Source: Linepithema humile
Taxonomy: Eukaryota; Arthropoda; Insecta; Hymenoptera; Formicidae
Length of the DNA: 64,000 nt
Reading direction: 5' to 3'
Assembly (NCBI RefSeq): GCF_040581485.1
Contig: NC_090130.1
Location: 7,316,001 to 7,380,000, forward strand
Positions 1 through 13,471 of the stretch are shown here, piece after piece (position 1 is the stretch's first letter; every line of letters starts with the position of its first letter). The notes beneath the pieces are model-generated. The model saw nothing but the letters and a program-made list of their open reading frames with translations. It had not been told where the DNA came from and did not search any database. The position numbers and the translations under genes are program-made.

Positions 1-1019
1 TTAGCGACAGTTGGCGGCGCTATTAGGGCAATGATGTCCGGCCATGCGAGGGCCCTGTGTTCGTTTTTAAACAATTTTATCGCACAAGGAGCGATCCCTA
101 TCGTCGCATATCATCTCTGTGAGATCATCGGTGATGTCGTTATAACCGCGCGTCATTTCCGTTCGAAGTTACGGCTGGATTGCGACAATCAAACATCTGT
201 CCATATGAGTTAATGCGATCGTGCCTCAACCGATTTCAATCGAGAAATTATGAAAACGTAGACAGTTGTATAAATATTTGCGCATATGTTTGTTTCAAAT
301 AATATGACACAATACTTAGCAATCTGAATTAAATAATAGACAATATTGCATTTAAAAAGCATTTATTGTTTCTAATAACAGAAAAATAAGACTTTGAAAA
401 TAAATTCTAATTGAAATATTGCTGTATTAATTGTTTTCCATTAAGTTTTCTATATTAATTTATTAAATAGTATGTTTTTCTTCGTCGTTTTTTCATCACA
501 GCCGGAAATAAATATTAAAATCCCTATAATATACCTATATTATCTTTTAATAATGTCGTTGACCTATATATCATACTTTATTTTCTTGACCACAAACCGA
601 AAAATCCATCATAAGTTTCATACAAGAAATGGTTGAATTCACGTCTCCAGACATCAGTTTCTCAAGCGGCTTCGGCCGTTTCGCCTCGAAGATATTAGAT
701 TTATCCATTTGTTTGCCGAAAGTCTCATAAATATAAGCTCCCTTTGACGGCATCCCACGGGTCTTATCCGCCGTCGTGATCTCATGGGTGGGCGGATAGA
801 TGAGCGCACGGGGTGCGGCGATGTACGACAGAGGGGTAGGATCGATTCGATATAGTTCGCCTTCGTGTCGGCATCAGTATTCCCAATTAACGAGATCCTT
901 TCATCGGCCACGGAGAGAGGAGACAGGAGGGGAGGTTACATTTATAAATATGATGATCGTAAAAGGAGGCATTACCATCGATGAGACGAGGCAGATTTTC
1001 TGACGCTTCCTGGAGAAGC

Positions 1020-1072
<53 letters not shown>

Positions 1073-1587
1073 AAGAGAGAGAGAGGTAGAGAGGAGCGCA
1101 GATATTGCATGGAGAAAGGGACGAAATTGATGGCGACGCAACGGGACGGGGATGGGAGATCTTACGGATCGTGTCGGGCGTAATCTAAAGGGAATAATTA
1201 ATGTCCGCCTCATTGGCGTAAGCTTTCGCCGATCGCTAGGAACTCGCGAAATTTCCAGACTGATCCTTATGTTAATTAAGAATACTTCTCGCATTTTAAT
1301 ATGTGTCTGAAATTATTCTCTAATAACTCAAATAAGATAATATTTACGTATCTGTACGTTTAACGCGCGATTCGATTATTAAAATATTTCAATCTAAATT
1401 CGATTTATTCTCCGGATTTTGAGCTTTTTAATGTAAAACTTTATTATTATTTGAATCTTACAATATTGTATTTGCCAAGAGTACGTCAATGTATTTCTCT
1501 GTCACTAACGAATAATTATTTAATTTATTTCACAGTGACAACGACTAGTTCTAACTTTTGACAATATTTGCATAAGAACAAATTTCA
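1..1587. other. Intergenic or intronic, no gene seen
   Basis: AT-rich at 240-580 and 1300-1587, balanced in between. Apart from the (AG)n tract it holds only short overlapping frames without splice support. Confidence 0.6.
1023..1087. repeat. (AG)n microsatellite
   Basis: A nearly perfect AG dinucleotide tract of about 43 nt, flanked by imperfect GA-rich sequence. Confidence 0.98.
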
Positions 1588-2093
1588 ATGCGAGGTACGT
1601 CGAGTATACAGGCAGCTGCACGAAGGCGGCTTATAGGGGCGTCGCTGGAGCTGATCAAAGACGATGAAGCTTCGGGGAGGAAAATTGGTAAAGAGGGACT
1701 CTCCGTACGCGCTACAGGCGTATCCGTCGAACGATTTTACGCGAGACGTGAAAGGATGGGTAGGAGGGGTGACAGTATCAGAACTAATACTCTGTTATAT
1801 CAGGAGTTAGAGGTGTTAGCGAATTATATCGTTTACCGGATGTACTCGGAGGAAGAGGATACTGCACGCCGGAGAAATAGGAAAGTAAATTCTTGTCCCA
1901 TCACTTATCTTCCTTTCAACGCGATAAAATGGAAACTCCAATAATTCTTGAACAATTATTAGCGATAGATACACTCTCTCTCTTTGCTATTTCATAAAAT
2001 TTCGAACTTTTTAACATCTTGTATTTTAATTTACAGGAAATCATCACTGATGATTATCATAAGTATTGCTCCATAAGCCGCATCTATAATTAA
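1588..2093 (+). CDS. Candidate two-exon open frame
   Basis: Exon 1 runs from ATG 1588 to 1884, ending AGGAAA/GTAAAT. Exon 2 starts at 2037 after a strong acceptor (CTTGTATTTTAATTTACAG) and ends at TAA 2091-2093. The intron is 152 nt and the join is phase 0, giving 117 aa. Exon 1 is Arg-rich and includes LLYQELEVLANYIVYRMYS; exon 2 encodes EIITDDYHKYCSISRIYN. The small intron and phase match fit an insect gene. The product matches no family I know. The start may instead lie in an upstream exon. Confidence 0.27.
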
Positions 2094-4240
2094 ATTTTCA
2101 AGAGCATGCTTTTAAAAGACCAAATTGACGCTCGCCGGTCGCATTTTCTCCTAATATATATTAAGTGTCGTACAAATCGAGAACGGAGAAAAATCGTCGC
2201 AGTGGGCGCGAAATGGCCTTAGTCAACCTGTGGTCCACGATCTGCCCACAAATCATCGACGGGCATTCGCCAAACTGTAATCAGTGTTCATTAGCCTGGC
2301 CAAACCGCGATTCCACGGGGCTTCTCCCGTGGGGAGATCTTTTCAATAACTCTTGGTCGGCGGTAATTGGCGGCGGGCGATATCTCTCGTAGCTCCACTC
2401 CTCGCCTTTTCTTACTCGGGGTCCTCCACAATGTCGTATATAACAATATCCCCGGCTGTCCCAACCTGACCGCTATAGATAGAGAAACATTAAGTGTTCA
2501 GGACACGCACCCACACAAGCGTTTGCCCGCACATCACGAAAGAACAACAAGCAACCGACGTAGGTACGTCCTGTGACGCACATTGACGACGACCCACCCA
2601 CGGCAACGTTCGAGAAACGAGGATGGTGCTCGTATTGCGACCGCATTGGCTACCGATGCCCACCCGTCTTTCATTTCATGTCTTATAGATACCTACAAAC
2701 CAGTCGTTCTCATTTTTGATGACGTAATTTCGCAGAGAAGTCGCAATTAAGTTAAATTGCGCTCGACTAATCTGCATATTTAAATTAATTATGTCAAATT
2801 ATATTTTTCACGTAATGACTCGAGCTTTTTGTATGATATAAATTTAAGCATTGTGGTTATTTTTACAGTCTATATTGTAACATTCTTCATCTCGTAATAT
2901 AGCTATTTTTGCTGTCGCAAAAATCATACCGTGTCCAAGCCAACTATATTTGAGAGATAAAAACGTTTAAATACAACACAAGGCATAGAATAAAAATAGC
3001 ATACATTTGAGAGCCGCTGGCAGAAAAGCGGCAGATCGAAAGGGGGTAGTTTGGCCGGAGGTTGAACGGACGCACATTGGGTCATAAACGTTTATATTGC
3101 GCTCAGTGCGCCAGTAATGCCGATATTGGCAAGTTATTGGTCCCCTCGTCGAATGTGGGACTACCTCTCGGTATCAGCAACGTCACCGCAAACCGTGCCG
3201 TATCTTTGCTAATCCGGGAAAGTATCGCCTGGCATAGAGCGCGGAAAGTTTAATTGGAAATATCGAGGAAACCAAAAGTGCCGGAGGATAGTGTCGGCAG
3301 CGGGTGTTCTGAACTGGCGCATTAAGCGACAGCGCACCTCGCAGGCAATCGTATCCGTATTATCGAAACAATTTTTTTCTACAATTTTCATATAATATTG
3401 CAGATATTAGGAATAATAAGTACGTTTGATACGACTTTTTTAATTCAAATATTTTTAAAAAATAAAAAAATGTTATATTTTAACTTATAAATAGTTCATA
3501 ATAGTACGTTTCTCATGGTAAAATGTTAAATTATTAAGTTTCTGGAATATCTATTAAATTCTATTACTTAAAAATACCTTAAAAGTAGCCCAACTTTCGT
3601 AATATATATTACTTAGAACAAATATCCGTCGTCTTTGCCCAATTATTGTAAAGAAAGTTTTATAAAATCGCAGAAAACTTGTTGGAAAACATAGCGGCGA
3701 AAGGAATTTTCTTTTCGGCTATACTTGCTAGACCCAATCAACTGATATCGCGAGCTTAAGCCTCCCAAGAGCCGCAACTTCTGATACGGCGGTAGTTCGA
3801 CGATGGTTAGACAGCTTGATCACGAGTTAGTGGTTCGAGATGGCAATGCGGCTAGGATAGACCGTGGAAGGAAGAGAAGGCCAAGCCGACTTTATGTCGG
3901 GACGTAAGCCGGTTATAGGCACTGCCGATGTTATTTGATGGCCAAATGCACTCCACCGGCGCGGGAGTGACGTAACCTTTCCCGCCTCCTAGCCGATCTC
4001 TATCGTCCAGTTAGTATTTTCCGGGCCACCTCCATCCTAATCTCCCCTTCTATCAACGTGTAAGGTGAAGAAAAACTTGGTACATTGTGCTTTATAGAAA
4101 CATGGGAAATTGAACGCCCCGAAATTTCCGGATTATCAGTTTCAGAAGCGTTCTAGAAATATTTATACCTTGTCTCTGTGTGAAGAAATATTAATCGCTG
4201 GATTTAAACGGCGACTCGGGGGGATAAATCTTTCTTTCAG
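2094..4240. other. Intergenic or intronic, no gene seen
   Basis: Balanced sequence at 2160-2720 and 3000-3400, AT-rich at 2740-3000 and 3400-3680. Nothing in it is recognisable. Confidence 0.6.
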
Positions 4241-4489
4241 ATTTGCCGCGGAGAAGCAACTGAGGAAATGGCAAGCCTTCCACGCGCGAATATTAAAGAG
4301 CCATCGATAGTCAAGCATCGCGCAAAGGTACAAGAAACGACGCCAGCAGCAATGGAAGGGCAGACAAAGGGAGGCAGAGAAAAGAGAGATCCACCTCCTC
4401 CACCTGCCTCTTCTCTCCGACCTGACTCGCGCTCGGGCGAGCGTAAAACGCGCCGCGCGCATTTCCCACCCCCGCGCATTAATACCTAA
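4241..4489 (+). CDS. Candidate terminal exon, charged and proline-rich
   Basis: A textbook acceptor (AAATCTTTCTTTCAG) ends at 4240. The frame is open in phase 0 from its first base for 82 codons to TAA at 4487-4489. The product starts ICRGEATEEM, continues with Lys/Glu/Gln-rich sequence, and has a DPPPPP run and an Arg-rich end. A possible internal donor AAG/GTACAA lies at 4329, so the exon may be shorter. The gene is not recognised. Low complexity of the second half reduces confidence, as GA-rich DNA lacks stops. Confidence 0.28.
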   Translation: MCRGEATEEMASLPRANIKEPSIVKHRAKVQETTPAAMEGQTKGGREKRDPPPPPASSLRPDSRSGERKTRRAHFPPPRINT

Positions 4490-6617
4490 CCGCGCCCGCA
4501 AAACTTAATGAATTCTTTAGCGAGATCAAAAAGAACTCCGGTCGGCCGATACGACGAGCGGCGGGAGCGGTTTTCTTTTTTTCTCTCTCTTTTTTTTTTT
4601 CTAAAGCGCAGGGAGCGAAATTGAACGGCGATATTCCCGGTTTAACAACGACGTACACCATCCAGCCTCCCTTACTGCATCCCCTATGTTCTCCGTTTCT
4701 CTTAACGAGGCACGTTCAACCAAACGCCGCACCTCTCTCCGCCTCTTCTGTCACGTTTAGACGCGAGGCATTAATGCGTTGTATTTCGTTGTGATAAGTT
4801 GAAAATCTCGCGTTATGATCCATGCCAAAAAATTTGTATTATTGCATACTTACTATCGAAAGATGTGTCAACTAACAGATTGCACAATTCAAATAATACA
4901 GAAAAGCCTAATATTTGTTTTCACTTAATAATGTTTAATAATAAAGGAATTGTCAATATAAAAAAGATGTTATTATTCAGAATTTTCGTAGAAAAAATTA
5001 ATTTTAATTAGGAACAAACAACTTATATCAGATACATAGACAAGTATTATTAAAATCAACGACAGTATATACTCACTGCAGAAACCTGATTAAATTATAT
5101 TTATATTAAGTTAAAAATTCCAGTCACAATTTAGGCGGACAATTCATTAACGAAAAGTCCACAAGATTTATAAAACAGTGTATGCTAAAATAGTTGCAGC
5201 GCCTAGAAGGAAAAGAGAAAGTCAAAGACAGCCACATGGCTCCGGTAAGCTCCCAGTATTCAAGAGAGAACGGCCACCTTGGTGCCGGCTGAATTGCTCG
5301 CGACTGCATGTCTTAGGGTGATTGGGAGTTATGACTCCTAAACCGTACTCCTGGGCGTCGGAAGGACTTGACACAGGTCAGATACCGTCTCGTAAAATGT
5401 TATGAGAATTAATGTCACCCCCACGCCACCCACCATCGCATGCCATCCCCCTTCTTCACCCTCGCCGTCCGAGCGTTTCCACCGACACCAACGATATCGC
5501 CGGCGTGATGTCCTTTCGGTATAGCCAATTTTGTCGTTACGGTGACCACAACTTTTGCGGCTAATGGAAAAATCGATACCCGATTGCCCAGCACCGAGAC
5601 TGGCGACCGTCGTAGCCAATCGTCTGTTGAGATTCACCCGGGTGCCTTACGATTGTCAATTAATCGTGAAATTACTACATTTTGTAATTAGCGCGATTTT
5701 CATATAATTTATGTATGCGCGTACATGCCTTTAAATTGCGATATTTGCTTGAAATAATTTTGCTTAGATACTTTTTTACACTTGTTATTTAATTTTTCTC
5801 ATCTGATGTAGACTTGTAGATTGTTGTTAATGTAATGTTAAAAAACTAACGTATATCTAATTTGTTTCACTATTTAAACCGTTTGTAAAATCGCGAAACA
5901 AAGCGTTTACTATAATAATACGCGATGACGGGTTTGCATAGACAAGCACTCGTGGTAACGTGGCCTCATAAAGACGCTATACATCGGCAATCGCTGGATG
6001 AGTGGCCTCTTCCGGTCGCCCACCAACGTTCCATGGCGTGTGTATATTAGCCGGCGGTGTTGCGGCTGTCAGTTTAGACGATGATTTAGTGGAGGCATTG
6101 ATTGTGTCGATCAGAGGCCATATCATCTCATTTAAAGCCTTCCATCATCGGTGCCACTATTTATAGAGCGCGCTATCGCGTCCGCCACGGCGACGATGAT
6201 CGAATCAATTTTCGTCCGCGTTCCTTTCGCGAGATTTCGCGCGCGCACACGCGTCTACTCCTCTGCGTCCATATAAATGCCGGCCGTAACACCGATTGGA
6301 AGATTGCACGGAAGTCTTTGTAGTAAGAAACCTCCATCCTTTCAATATCGCCTACGCCATTCATACACTCGGATCCCTGTCATTAATCGACGCAGTCGAC
6401 GCAAACATGTCGTTTAGTAGCATAACATTGCACGCTCGCGTCTTTTGAGTAGCGTTAATTTCAGACAGAATAATGAGAGAGGTCAAAAACTGTCTGGTCA
6501 CTCGTCTATATTGCAAGAACGCGACTGACCGGTGATATTCATACAGAATAGCTATAATAAGCACGTCTACATTGTTAATAAAAACAGCGATTCTGTATAA
6601 AAAACAGTAAATTAAAT

Positions 6618-6658
<41 letters not shown>

Positions 6659-9600
6659 TTTATCATTTAGAGAACAATACTGCAATACTGTATGTGAAAA
6701 GAAAGCGTGTTAGGTATTTTAAAATAAATCCGACAAAAATACGGGGCATAAAATTTGTAAAAATGTATGTAATAATAGTTCTTTTGTGGATAAAGATCCA
6801 TTCTCTGTCTGCCTCATTCCTCTTTATGAAAGAAGACTATGTATCCTGAAACGTCAGAATTCACAAAAACGGGAGCTGTTACATAAATGACGTGTATTCT
6901 GTGTCCGCGATTTCCGAGTTACGTAAAATTCATGCGAAGGAGAGACCAGCGGCAGATGATATGATTTGTTGCGCGAGAAACGCAGTGTAAAAGACCGCTA
7001 CGCATGTAATTACGAAAAACATAAATTCTTACCGTACGCTTCGTATCATAATTAAAACGAATGTTTGAAATGTAACACTGTGGTATCATTGAATTATCCA
7101 TCCTCTGTCGTTTCCAAGGGCTCTTATGCTAATTTAATTCTTTCTAGAAACCAAATCCGGGAAACATCCGCGAAAAGCATGTTTGTTAATAATACGCACG
7201 ATGAAGCAATTACGCATTCCATATGACTGAAAGAATATTTTTATATATTTGGAAATAGTTGATGTCTTTTTTACGAGAAATACATAAACGCGCAATACAA
7301 AGAAATTAGATTATTATTAGGATGACAATTTGTATAGTTAATTATCTTTCTAAACAATTATATATGGAATAGTTATTATTATAGTAATAATTATATAATA
7401 ATAGCTATTAGTATAATTAATACACACGCACAGAAATGCTCCTATGCTTTTAAGCTAAACACGCAAGCGCAAAATGGTCCTTAAAACTTCGAGATAAATC
7501 TCCCCAGGTCAAACTTTTAAATCGAACAACTCTTTCCGCGCCAATTAATTAGTACATTTAACGGGAGATCAATAGCGAAGCCTTTCGCAATCGTCGGCGA
7601 GGAGAAAAAGTTCAAACGACCGTGGTGAGGAAATGTGAGCGAGCGTGGAGAGGAAAGGGTTTCGCAGGGAGAACGAGCAATTTAATTAGTATAATAACAA
7701 AAAAAAGTCGAGAGGCTATCGGTATCAGCGACGTAATATTTTTCCATCGAACCGCTGTATAAGGGAGGGGTATACAAATCGCCTCTTTCTTTTTGTCTAT
7801 ATTTTTGTCTCCCTTTCCATCAGCATTTCTCGCCAGCTTCAATATTTTCGAATTAGCGTGGCAATGATTTTTCACGGCGAGACAAAGCGTTCCTCGGCCG
7901 GCGGTCCACTTTTTAATCAATATACACGTCTCTGGAGCGCGTACCGCGAGAGCTTCCCCTATTGTGCCCCCTCGGGCTTTGGGTCTCGATAAAAATTAAT
8001 ATTAGGATCCGTGTTTCTTCGCACAGAAAATATGCCGCGCACCCTTCGTGTAATAGGAGGCATTGTTCCTATATTGGCTCTCGCGCATCAATCTCGGATC
8101 GACCGGTTTGTAATATCGTCGTCCATTGATGGCCGCTGAGAAATTATTCAAACCATTCTTTGATGCTGATTTAGTTGATTTTTTACACGCGCAAAAATTC
8201 GCACAATATCACGCACCGTATTTTAGCTCATGCATTGGCCGCAGAATATATCTGCGTATTAATGTATTACAAATGATCAAAGCACCATTTATTTGCGATT
8301 TTAATTATCTGCGTCATAAAAGTAATTACATAGTCAAAATAGGTAGTATATAAAAATAACAATTAAAAAATTTTAATGCCAATTATAAATAAAAATGCAA
8401 CAAAAAATGTAAGTAAATAAAAACATAAGAGATGATTACAAAATTTGAAAAACAAATGAGCTGAAATAATAGAAAAGATAATTCTTTATCTATGAACATT
8501 ATATATAATGCTATTTAGCTTCGCTGAAAATGATTTTCTTGAAAAGACGAAAGATTACCACGGAGACGTTCATTCGATAAAGCGAACATCTCCTCATCTA
8601 TTCGCCGCTTATTCTCATCGTCCGTGAAAAGCGCAATCGCGATTTCGATTAATCTGCGAACCGGTTGTAAGGGCCGACGTGAGATTGTCTTCCCTTGTAA
8701 GGGCACGGAAGGAGACTCGATATTCCGGCTTCGTCGCTCGGCTTTCCCGGCACGGAATTATTCCGAAGGGTGGCGCGGCCAGAATTAAGGCTTCTTGCGG
8801 CATAAAAAATCTGTGTAATCAATTATCGAACCTTTTACCCCATATTTCACGGCCAATGAGTCGCCACCCCCGCTGGCGCCTTTAAGCGGGCGAGACTTAC
8901 CGACCCTCTCCCTCGACACTTTTTAGCTGCGATCCTTGGTCCTTCCTTCTCGCGGCCTCACCCTTATCTCCTTCCTGCTCCTCCGTTGGCTCTTCGGGAA
9001 GGAGAGGGATAGCCGAGTCTTTGTTTGAGATATCAAATATTTATTTTCTTAAATAACGCAGAAGCCCAGTAGGGCGGATCGCCAGCATTTTTTGCTTTAA
9101 TAAATTATCAGCGATTATTGGCCGCGTTTGCCTAAGCAAGGCTGCTTTTTCTTTTTCTTTTCTCTTTCTGCAAAAGATTTCGTATTCCTTTGTGGTTAAA
9201 TCAGCTGAAATCGATCTAACTGTCTGAGAGAAATAAATTAAGTTTCGTTAAAAATTGCCAGAAAAAATTTCAGCTAAAAATTGCGATAGATGTGTATTAT
9301 ACATATTTTAGTTGAACAAAGTATATTATATATGTATATCTGAAAGAAAAAAATATTGCATATGGAATAACGGAATTTAAGTTTGTTAAAACGCAAAGAA
9401 TTAATTTTACAGGCGAGTTCACCATTTTTTAATTATCATACGGTATGTAGGGAATTAATGCGGAAATGGAATGTATACATTTTTGGAACTATCTCGAGAA
9501 ATTTTCAAACCCATCGGTTAACGTCTCGCCAGCTAATTATTCACGAGGCAGTCGCGCGTTGCTTGGCCGCTCGAGAAAGCCTCATCGAAGTGCAAAAGGA

Positions 9601-10053
9601 TACGCGTTACGTAAAGGGTACCAACGAGAATGTGGAAGGGTGCGCCCTTTGACACAACATTGATGTAATATTAATATAAGCGAGCAAAACTCAAAGGACA
9701 TACGTCTTCATAACGAGTTCTTGTTCGCGTGTATACAAACGCGCTTTACGACATGCAGATGCGCGATAGTAAAATAAACAACAAAGAAAATTCGACTAAA
9801 GTAGAAAGATACTTAAATAATTTATTGCTACTTTTGCTCGAGCTGATTATTAAAAAAGATTTGAACATTATATCAGTTAATCTCACAATTTTCATTGGTT
9901 TTAATTACATAATTATTTATAATTTTAATTTATAATTTAATTATTCAATGTCGATATGTAAAGTGTTTTAAAATTTGTCAAAATTTGAAAGCACATTCAC
10001 ACTTCATACATTCATACATCATATCAGAAATTAATTCGCCGCTCTAAACGATC
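4490..10053. other. Intergenic or intronic, no convincing gene
   Basis: Alternates AT-rich blocks (4790-5110, 5640-5930, 7200-7440, 8340-8520, 9200-9420, 9820-10020) with GC-richer blocks. A consensus minus-strand donor (GGTCG/GTAAGT at 8901/8900) follows a purine-rich open frame at 8901-9030, but no good acceptor for it is visible. Confidence 0.55.
6617..6660. repeat. (TC)n microsatellite
   Basis: Uninterrupted TC repeats from about 6626 to 6655 with imperfect edges. It is the same motif family as the AG tracts at 1.0, 16.4, 20.9 and 38.7 kb, in opposite orientation. Confidence 0.98.
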
Positions 10054-10080
10054 ATGGGAATGCCATTCTTTCTTCTTCAG

Positions 10081-10142
10081 TCTCTGTTTGTACCGACTCG
10101 ATCTCCCAAGTATTTTGAAGGTTTTCCGTTCGACGATGCAAA
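10081..10142 (+). CDS. Candidate 62-nt coding exon
   Basis: The acceptor ATTCTTTCTTCTTCAG ends at 10080 and is very pyrimidine-rich. The donor CAAA/GTAAGC begins at 10143. Two frames are open. Frame 0 reads SLFVPTRSPKYFEGFPFDDA and leaves two bases. The same frame is open upstream to an ATG at 10054, so a short unspliced ORF of 30 codons is also possible. No partner exon has been found. Confidence 0.22.
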
Positions 10143-11127
10143 GTAAGCATGAAAACAAACGTTATGACCCTAACTGAGAAGCGAGGAGCAACGATGCGCG
10201 TGCACAACACATGTGCGGTCTGGGAAAACGAGCGCCAAAGTGCCAGATGAAAACCGTGGAAAAACTCAACGCTGCATATATAGAACGCTCTGCGTTTTGC
10301 CGCGAGCGGATTTTCCGACAAGAGAGTTGGAGGTGGCGCGGAGAAGGGTAGCGAGAGGGGTTGGCCGCGAGAGACGACAACGTAGACGACGTCGACGACG
10401 ACGACAAGGACGATAGAGGGGCTAAAAGGTACTTCTAATGGCATTGTGCGCGTTCAAACAAACACGTGGAATGCTTAGTAGTTTTTAAAATTGCGGGGAA
10501 GTCTCTGCCCTAGCTCGCGCGCTTTTTTCCATTTTCTCTTCTTCTCGCTCCTTCTATTTTCCGGTTAGGTGCGTGCATACGCGGAGGATATCAACGTGTT
10601 GTTAATGTTGTATCGTGAGATTTACGTTATAATAATAGCTAATTGATTCGATCAGATGCAATAATTTAGAACATTAATGTTTATGATATTAACCTATATA
10701 GAAAATTGATATATTTTAGAATATAGTATAAAATACAAATTTTTAAGAAATATAATATAATAACTTTCTTCTTCAATTTACTAAAATAAATAAAAAAATA
10801 TTAAAAGAAAATATTTGATAATTAAGAGGCTATATCGACAAGTATAAAAATCGTACGCCGCATTCGTATCTCATCGACTTTGTACACAAAGCACCGCCAT
10901 ACAGACTTTTCATTAATGCCTGAATGAATAAATGCCACCGTGCCTCTCCCTTGAATTCTTAATGCAGCAAGCTCGCTGAAAGTACTCCCGGGCCTTCAAA
11001 ATATCTTTAAGAAGTTTAAAGTCTTCCCTCGATAACATGTAAATATTGCATGTAAAGCGCGACATCAAAGAGATTCTTCTACGGTATAATGCCTTAAATT
11101 TCGGCACAAGGAGAGATTAAGCGCACC

Positions 11128-11162
11128 AACACATACACACACATACACACACACATATATAT
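11128..11162. repeat. (CA)n/(TA)n compound microsatellite
   Basis: ACAC repeats interrupted twice by ATAC and ending in a short AT run. Confidence 0.9.
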
Positions 11163-13045
11163 AGGGAGGAGATAAACAATTTTAAAATGTCCGTCATGAA
11201 AATATGTTCATCCTATACGTTCAGAGATTAATTTCCTCTACTAAAAACATCTACTTCTGCGATTAAAAGTGTTTGATGCAATTTTAAAAGAAAAAATATT
11301 TAAATATATCACAAAAATCATATGAATTTGTAACAACATGTTTCATGTTTAAAATAAATAAAGATCAAAGAAATAGAAATATGCTCGTTATACTCAAATA
11401 TTATTTATTCAATAGTTACTTTTGCAAATTTTACGATATCTTTGGAAAAATTGTACCACGGTTTCTATTGCATAGTTTCCGAAGAGAATTTCTGGAGATT
11501 ATGCGCAGTCACTCATCATGCATAATCATTTCTGAGTGCCTGAGTAATGCTCAAGTGTATCGCAGTAAAGGAAAGGTCACTGGTAAGAGGACGACGAAGA
11601 GAGGACATCGTTCGTCTAGCAAGAACTGAGTTCGACGCTCGCCAAAGAGACCGCAGAATCTGTACTGGCCTCTCTGCCAGGACGTTCCTGAAAACTTTGT
11701 TACATTTTTGGTCGAGTCCGCATACGCGTTGGATGAGTAAGTGGATCAAAGGGACACAGGAGAATTCCAGGATGACAGAAGGAAGAGAGAGTGAGGCGCG
11801 CTGGAAATTGGCGGACTCTTCTATTGCTCTATCTTTGAGTGCTTCGTCGAGCTTTCTTTCGATGCCACGGTGGAAAAACCTTTCCAAAGTTCTTCAGTAC
11901 GCCACGAACAAAGGGAATATAGAGCGAGTGTGGCTAGTGGCGTGAAGAGGTGAACAGGGTGAAGAGCAGATCGGAATTGGTAGAGGAAAATTAAAGTTAA
12001 ACATACAAATATACATGTAATTCGCACAATAACTGATTTCAATAAGACAAAATTACTTTTTGTAATCTTTCTAGAAGAAGACTATCCAAATTCTATAATT
12101 AATATAATTAATTGACGTTTAAATATATTTCAAAAACTGTGCTGCGAAAAATATATGATATTTCTAAATAAAAAAATAAATTTACGCGATACCATCTTTA
12201 TTATTTGAAAAATTCGAGTAAGTACTAATAAAAAATCTCGGTTTTCGTGTAAACTCAAATTCTAAATATTACAAAATACTACGATTTTCCTCCATCGTCG
12301 TGAGAAATTTCAAATATCTTAAAAAGAAAGTGGAAAATAATTAGAATTTTGTGGAAGGAGGCCAGAGCTTGTGGCAACAGAGCGTCAAAGTCGTGCATTG
12401 TGCATGAAAACGCGACAATGGCGTGCATGTATTTCTTACGGGAAAAACGAATTGTGCGCTGCGTCTAGTAGAAGAGAGAGAAAAACAGAGAATACGGGAG
12501 AAAGAGATGAATTGAGGGAGAGAGCAAAAGTGGACAAAGAGAGAAAGCGAGAGGCTCCAACGTGAGTCGCTCGCGCTAAAACCACGTTTAAAACAAAGGG
12601 TGCCGCCGGCGAATTAAGAACGATATTTTAACGCTCGACTTAATTGCATTAAATTGCAAGTGAGAAAGAGAGTGAACGACGAAGGGAGCTATGAAGAAAA
12701 AATGTATAACTGAGTGAATAAAGCTAAAAGGGACGAGACGCGATGACGTTTTCTGAGGATGGTGGCTATTCTACTTCGTGATTGGGTATAAGCGGAACAT
12801 ATCGCGCTTTCCAAGTATTACTTATTCTGAACACATGCGAAAAAGAGAAATTAAATATTAAAATTATCAATTAAGCTAAAGTGAAATATTAAAAAGGAAG
12901 GTATCACACTTTTCTTTCACTAAATTGAAATATAATTCTATATAATTGGAAAAAGTTCTAATAGTGTTATTACGCTTTTACGCAATGTAAAAAAAATAGA
13001 AGAATTAAATGTTTACAAATGTTTAATGTTGATAATAATAATAAC

Positions 13046-13065
13046 ATTATGTTATATAACATAAT
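13046..13065. repeat. Perfect 20-bp AT-rich palindrome
   Basis: ATTATGTTATATAACATAAT is fully self-complementary. It lies about 400 nt downstream of the zinc-finger stop codon in AT-rich DNA. Confidence 0.95.
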
Positions 13066-13471
13066 TCGAATGTAACATAATTAATTAACTAAATTATAAT
13101 ATAATTTCCGGAGATATTAGACACAGTCGTAACACAACACAAATTGAATCAGTGCATCGTTAATTATGTAGATTAACCGTACAATTACGAGAGTATGTAT
13201 ACAAAATCTATAATCGTTTGTAAATAAGTCAATAGAATTGCAAACATCTATATAAATCTATAAATTATGCAATAAACAATTATTATAATAATAAGTTTGT
13301 AATGATTATACGAAAAATTGTGCTGCGAATTTTAACATAATTGTCGTATAGTAGATTTGTTAAATTTAAACACAAAAACAATGTATTTTACTCAGTAACA
13401 TTTGTTTTGAAAATTTTTTTGGCTACAAAAAGTAGAAGAAATTGAGATGAAACAGACATTTATATTTTTGC

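Larger units (their letters stand above)
10143..13471. other. Spacer and 3' flank of the zinc-finger gene
   Basis: Contains GAC-trinucleotide-rich sequence near 10380-10410, a CA/TA repeat, and strongly AT-rich sequence from 12830 onward. I did not find a clear AATAAA on the minus strand close to the zinc-finger stop, so the 3' UTR end is not placed. Confidence 0.55.

Noticed and set aside
887..1294. 135-codon minus-strand ORF
   Set aside because: Its long Ser-Leu alternation is the translated AG repeat.
8901..9030. Purine-rich minus-strand open frame before a GTAAGT donor
   Set aside because: The donor is good, but no acceptable acceptor precedes the frame, and purine-rich DNA stays open by composition.
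9043..9168. 42-codon minus-strand frame opening at an acceptor (rev. TTTTGCAG)
   Set aside because: About 15% of random frames stay open for 40 codons, so a run of this length after one of many acceptors is expected by chance.
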